Assembly: GCA_003118195.1 (NCBI GenBank)
Contig: BEXV01001733.1
Location: forward strand, 8,540-20,758
Length of the DNA stretch: 12,219 nucleotides
Direction: 5' to 3'
Source of the DNA: Hemicentrotus pulcherrimus
Taxonomy: Eukaryota > Echinodermata > Echinoidea > Camarodonta > Strongylocentrotidae
Shown one piece after another: positions 1-6,200 of this stretch; within the stretch, counting starts at the first letter, position 1, and every line of letters starts with the position of its first letter. Under the pieces are notes generated by a model. That model worked only from the letters and a program-made list of their open reading frames with translations, searched no databases and had not been told where the DNA came from. Both the position numbers and the translations under genes were made by a program.

Positions 1-189
1 GGTGACGAGTCAAGGTATTGATATTGATGATTATGGCGAGGGTGAGGATGAAGAAGAAGAATGAGGAGAAGGAGGAAGAGAATGACGAGGAAGATGACAC
101 TATGATAATGTCTTTGGTAAAGACACTATAACATTTTTTTAAAGTTTGTGTAAATCTTTAATGTTATTCTCATATCTTCATCCTTGCAG
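1..189 (+). other. Intron upstream of the first visible exon (partial), with purine-rich simple repeat
   Basis: This is non-coding sequence leading to the acceptor AG at 188-189, which follows a pyrimidine-containing stretch (tcttcatccttgcag). Positions about 37-100 are a GAGGA/GAAGAA-rich simple repeat. The repeat can be read as an acidic peptide, but that frame hits TGA at 62-64 and shows no PLAT similarity, so it is treated as intronic. Confidence 0.6.
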
Positions 190-276
190 CTTGAACTTGA
201 AGACATCGCACCACTGAAGAAGATCAGAATAGGTCACAACGGAAAGGGAAGCAGAACAGACTGGTATCTAAATAAG
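190..276 (+). CDS. LOXHD1: Exon 1 in window: middle of PLAT domain A
   Basis: These 29 codons begin [20 protein letters not shown] and end TDWYLNK. They match the central PLAT strands, where a 'dLG-l-kiriGHd' segment is followed by 'W-l--V'. The usual HDN is changed to HNG. The acceptor is TTGCAG before 190 and the donor is AAG|GTAAGA at 277. The intron that follows is phase 0, and its next exon continues the W-x-x-x-K-V strand, so the join is natural. The start of this domain lies in an exon outside the window. The last 39 bases of the exon and its donor are repeated twice more in the next intron (396-434 and 539-577). Confidence 0.85.
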
Positions 277-3200
277 GTAAGAAAATATGGAATATTACAA
301 TGGAATAAACCATTATCAACGCACAACAAGTAAACTAAGGGGAGATCAATCCATTTTATAGAATAGGGGTGTTGTTATTTATACCGGTAAGTCAAAATGG
401 AAAGGGTAGCAAGACAGACTGGTATCTCAATAAGGTAAGAAAATATCACCTTTACAATGGAATAAACCAGTCCAATGCACAAACTTAGAGGTAATTAATC
501 CACTTCATAGTTTAGGGGTGTTGTTACTTATAATTCACAATGGAAAGGGAAGCGGGACAGACTGGTATCTTAATTTGGTACTGAACTATCACCAATATCA
601 AGAGCATTAAAGGGAAAATTATACAAATGCCTTGCACTCAGAAGGCAACTTGTCATGAATCGATATACGAGTACATCAAGTAGTCTACACGTAAAAAGTA
701 CACAAGTACAAAACAAAAATATTGTTGATGATTGATTTTCTTAAACGTCTCTCGTTTCCGTAAATGTTGTCCATAGGTGACTCTGAGGAACATGGAGACC
801 GGTGACCTGACAACATTCAAATGCGAAGGGTGGCTCTCAAAGAGCATGGGAGACAAGAAGACGGTCAAAGAGCTTGCAGCTATCGTCAAAGGGAAGGCCC
901 AAGTCAAAAGTAAGTCGATGCTCTTACCAGCAAAAATTGTCTACCTGAATTTTGTTTTCATCTCTCTACACGTTCTGGGCCCCGTTTCACAAAACTTGTC
1001 ATCAGTGACAAATGATAGTTTGTGTTATAAGCTAGTCAAATCCTCGCTTCTGATTGGTCTTCAGCAGATTTGTCACTGGTTTTTGTCATTTGTCATTGGA
1101 AAAAGGTTATGTGAAACGGGCCCCAGTTGTCACAATATATTATGTATCACCAGAATGGTGTCATGTTTAGAAGCAGAGAAGGCATTACTTGTTTAGTTTA
1201 GTTCATTAATTTGATGTTATTTGATATGAATGTTTTTATATACTGTATTTTACATTCGTAAAACATTGCCCAATTCGGCCTTGTAGGCCGTGATGCACTG
1301 TTGTTCTTTTATTCTCAATAAAACCTTTATATGTCTATCTATCTATCTATCTACTCTCTCAATGTGTAATCAATTTATTTTGGCTATATAAACATTTCTT
1401 GTTTAGAGTACATCATTGTTGTTTATTTTCATAAGAAGGGGAAAAGGTGTCGATAATCAGGATCCAAACTTGTAGATTTGAATTCAGTAAAATAATTAAC
1501 TCAAGGCATGAGAACATCATCATCATGTTATGATGTTATTATATTTTATAGCCTCTATAATATTGTGTACATTATAATACACCTGTACCAGTGAGCAACC
1601 AATTTCCTTTTTATGTACAATATATCAATTCAATTCAGTTGTTATCATTTTAAAAGAATTCTTTTCCTGAAAACGTCTCTCTATTCCTGCTTCAGATTCC
1701 AACTACAAGATTATCGTGAAGACCTCCGACAAGCGGGGCGGCGGAACGGATGCTAACGTTTCCATGGTTCTATTCGGACAGAACGGCTCGTCGGATGAGT
1801 TGAAGCTGAAGGAGTCGCAGACATACCGAGACAAGTTTGAAAGCAGCCACGAAGATGTTTTCCTCTTCTCCATGTTGAGTCTTGGAGATTTGATCAAACT
1901 GAGGATATGGCATGACAACGCAGGTCAGCTGATACTTTGTTCTTTTCCTCTCTCCCTCTCTCTCTCCCTCTCTAATCTCTCTGTCACTCTGTTCTATCTC
2001 ATTCTGCAAATGCTTTCATTTGTAAGCCTTTAGGAGTCTTCATGGCTGGTTCTCTCTCTCTCTCTCTTTCGTTCTCTCTTTCTCCATTTTCCCTGTATCT
2101 CTCTCTGAATCTCTCTCTTTTTACTTTGTAGTCTTGTCTTTTTGCTACTGCTTTCATCTGTAAGCTTGTATTAGTTTCTCTCAATGTCTCTCCCTCCTCC
2201 CTTTCTTAGAGTCTTTGTTGCCCTCTTTCCCTATATTGCCCTGCCTAATTTACTGTTACTGTAGATCCTTTTGTCCCTTTTCTATATCTTTGTGTTGTTT
2301 TGCCTTGTCTTGTTTTCCAATCAATTTTTGTGTGTGTTATTGATGACATTTTAGTTAAATGAACATTATAGAGTTTTATCATTTCTTCATACCATGTATA
2401 CTTTAAAATCCCACACAGAGGAGTTTAATGTCAGTACAACATTGTTTAGGTAATAACCGTTATCTGGTTGTAGTGTAATGTACATAGGTGTATTCCACAT
2501 GGAACTTAGATTTTGTGCATTACAAAGTAATTTTGGTCTGTGTCAGTCACTATCACTATGAATATGACGGACAAAGAAAGAGGACAAAATATACAATTCC
2601 TCGGGTAGACAAAGTAACAAAAGGAACCTTCACTGCTATTATGTAAAATTGTGTGAAATAGGTGAATATGCAAGTGATACCTGTCAGCGATGAAGGGATA
2701 TTCCTTTGTCCACCACAGCAATTGTTGAGGATAGAACAAAGAATTGTATATTTTGTCCTCTTTCTTTGTCCGTCATGTTCATAGTGTATACTGGTAGATG
2801 CATTGTCTCAATAAATATTTTGTCATTGTACATATCTTTCAGGTCTGAAGGCAGGATGGCATCTGGACAACGTGAAGGTCATTGACGAGACGGCCGGAAA
2901 GGATTATTCTTTCCCATGTTCAAGATGGCTAGCGAGGGACGAGGAGGATGGACAAATAATGAGAGAACTGCTCTGCTCCAATGCACTCACACCAAGGGAT
3001 GACAAGGAGAAAGTCAGTAAGTACACCCCTATTTTTAAAGAGGATCAATCTAACTTAAGATTAGTTGAACATGGAGACTAGGATATACTATTATGTAATG
3101 GGTAAGAAGATGTGAAGGCAGGAAGAAAGGATGTTGAGGGAAGAGCCAGTACATCCCTATTATACAAAGTGGTAAGTCTTAGCTACACATGGTTTATACA

Positions 3201-6200
3201 AGGAGGCAGGAACAGTCCATTATGTTAAAGGTAAGAAGCTGAGACATCAGGGAAAGGACAATAAGAGAAAAGTTGAACCCCTTTTCTGTGAAGTAGACTA
3301 ATTTTTCCTCCAGATGGTTCTACATTAAGACTTGAACATTCCATTGTGTTATGGGTAAGAAGGGAAGCAGGCACAGGGAAGTTACTGACAGTAGAAAACA
3401 GAGGAAAACAGTAGAAAACAGATAGGATCATGAGATCTATTAAGAAACATGAAAAAGCACTTTGGTAAGTGTAATTTTATGGTAGAGATTATGATTTAAT
3501 TTATTATAAAAAGATTGCTTTTGTCCATCTTTCCCTTTAGCATATGACATTACTGTTACGACAACAGACAAGCGAGATGCCAGCACCACGCAGAATGCGT
3601 ACATAATTCTAGAAGGCGATAGACGTACATCAAGAGAATTCTTGATGGAAAACTCAGCAAAGAGAAAGATTCTAAGGAGGTCAGTAAGGGGAAGAATTGA
3701 ATGATTGATTGATTCATAGATAGATAAATTGATGACAATCTAATCTGAGACATAGTGATTGATGGATGGATGAATTGAGTGTTGATTGATTGATAAATAA
3801 ATTGATCAAATGAAAGATTACTTGATCAAAATATTTATTATTTGATTGAGTCAATGAGAGATTGTTTAAGAGGCAGAAATATTGATTGATGACTGAATGA
3901 TCGATTAAATGATTGATTGTTTGTTTGATTGATTGATTTGTTGATTGATTGATTGCTAGATTGATTGATTGATTGATTGCTAGATTGATTGATTGAACAA
4001 ATGAATGAAGGATGGATTCATTGAATGAATTAAGGATGGATTCATTGAATGAATTAAGGATGGATTCATTGAATGAATGGATGATTGATTGAGTGATTGC
4101 TCGATTGATTGCTAGATGGATTGATTTAACTAATGATTGATGGATGACTTGATTTAAATGTACAAGAGACTGATCTTAATGATTTATTGTCTAATTGGTT
4201 GGTTGGTTTTCAGAGGAGAGACAGACAATTTCAAGTTTACCACGAGGACTGTGGGTAAAATCGACAGTATCGTTTTGGGTCACAAGGAGAGAGGCGATGG
4301 GTCACGACCTGAAGGTCAAGGGCGTGACGTAGATTGGCATTGCCATGAGGTCGTCATTACAAATACTAGTGATGGATCCAAGTAAGTCTAAACCAGGATT
4401 ATTAAACAGCAAATCATGTTTCAATTGTAAAGCTCCCCAAAGCAGATTTATTTTTTATCTTAGTTCATAACTAGCATCAGACACAAAAACTAAACATCAC
4501 CTTTCTGAAACATGAAAATGAATCTATCGATACGTGTGGAAAAATGCAGGGACAAATTCAACAAGTTTCAATCCACCTTCACTTTATGTACCAGAACTAA
4601 GATATATGTTAACGGAAAGAGAGTGTTCAACTTTCATTTTTAGTCTGTACAAGTACATATTTGTTTCTATTTCTTTGATTTTTCGATGTACCTTGATTTT
4701 GTATTTCCTTTACTTTGGCAGATTCGTCTTTCCGTGCAAGAACTGGATCACATTAAGTAATCGTAAAGATGAAGCGAGAAGACTGCAGTGTAAGAAGATG
4801 GAGGAAGGCATGGTAGCAGCAATAAGAAGTGAGCCACAAGCAAAGATTTTCTAGAATTCATCTGTCTTTCATTTTGTGATACAATGTTTGATTTGTGTTT
4901 ATCATTATGGACTATGGTACAGTGAAACCAGTATATAAAGACCACCCAAGGGAGACTAGAAAAGTGGTCTTTACAAGCAGGTGGTCATTATGTATACGTT
5001 TCTTTAGTGCATGTTTCAATGAGAAACCATTTTCAAGGGAAACAAAAAACATGGTCTCTGTAGACAGGTGGTATTTCTATAAAGGTGGTCTTTAAAGCAG
5101 GTTTGGTTAGTAATGCACAAAGCTGAATTAAATGTATTCTATTAAATTCCATTGATTTGCTTATTCATCATCATATATAAAAACAAATACATCAAAAGGT
5201 AAAGACATAGTTTTTCATACTTATAAATAAATAAATTCATAACTTTATTAGTTATCCGATTCTACTCAATTTTTTTTTGGCTCTGTTTCTCGTGTTTTTC
5301 AATTGAAAGCAACTTATTTCGGAGTGGACCTAGTCTTTAACAGGCGTAACCATAAGCCTTACATTCTCAAGATGATGATTTACAGCACTTGCTGCCATTT
5401 ATCTGTGTCAAACATTCCAAGGCACCTGTCGATGGGATGAGATACAGAATTTTAAAGTTCATGTTTTTTGTTTTGTTGTTGTTGTTGTTGAAATACACAG
5501 ATCAAGCCCCAGTGCAATACGAGGTGATCGCATTGGAAATTTGCTTTAAAGACTTTCACGCGTAGATTACGTGGGGAAACGTCACTATTTAGCTGATACG
5601 CCTATTTGCGAACTTAACGCAAGTGTGCGGTACGCAGCGAAATTGCTAGCCACGATTGACAGTAAGAACATTTTGCTTCGCATCAACCTCGGATCTGTGT
5701 GTACTGTCGCGATTGACAGTACAGCACTCTGTGTATGCTAGCTATCATAGGCGCTACGTACGTGTGTACGTGTGTGTAGCGAAGTGCCCCCTATACTAGA
5801 CAAGCAGCTCCGCGAAGAAAAACACTGAAAGCAGGAAGATAGATACTACGGTGAACCAGTCGGCCACTTCGTGACTCCGGTCAGGGCCGAAGGTTTAGCT
5901 TCGGGTAAGGTTCGTGCATTCTAACCAGGCGGGTAAATGCGCAGTGTCCGAGAAGCAATATACGTAGGTTTGTGTGTGCGTACACAATATGGCAGCGCCC
6001 AAGTGATATATCGTGCGTTCTACGCGTGAGAGACTTTAATAGTCTTGAAAATTTGCTTGTGTTGTGGACCCCTTAACTCTTATCGTGCCACAGGGCTAAT
6101 CCCATCTGTGCCAGGTTGTTTTGGAGATAATCTGATTAACGCGAAGGTTCTATGAATGGTGAGTGCAAAACACACAGCTCAGCCCAATGAGCATGAACAA

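Larger units (their letters stand above)
910..1695 (+). other. Intron 2, filled largely by repeat sequence
   Basis: This 786-base intron is bounded by GTAAGT and a TGCTTCAG acceptor. It holds a miniature inverted-repeat element (975-1125) and a LINE-like 3' tail with TCTA units (about 1260-1353). The remaining AT-rich stretch, 1354-1690, has no feature that I recognise. No coding potential similar to PLAT is seen on either strand. Confidence 0.7.
1924..2842 (+). other. Intron 3, pyrimidine-rich start plus a long-TIR element
   Basis: This 919-base intron starts with CT-rich microsatellite sequence (1938-2230). It holds a strong inverted-repeat element at 2554-2786 and ends in ATCTTTCAG. The stretch 2231-2553 is AT-rich with no recognisable feature. 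AATAAA at 2809-2814 lies inside the intron and is probably not used. Confidence 0.7.

Noticed and set aside
1..63. Acidic peptide frame at the window start as a coding exon
   Set aside because: It is GA-rich simple repeat, shows no PLAT similarity, and ends in TGA with no donor that would fit.
4852..4854. TAG as the true end of the gene after domain C
   Set aside because: A GTGAGC donor at 4829 joins in phase to exon 8, which encodes another PLAT domain on the same strand. The stop is kept only as a possible alternative isoform end.
5909..5921. GGTTCGTGCATTC as a tRNA-type B box of a SINE
   Set aside because: It matches only part of the B box consensus, and no convincing A box lies at the expected distance. 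The surrounding sequence is better explained by inverted-repeat ends.
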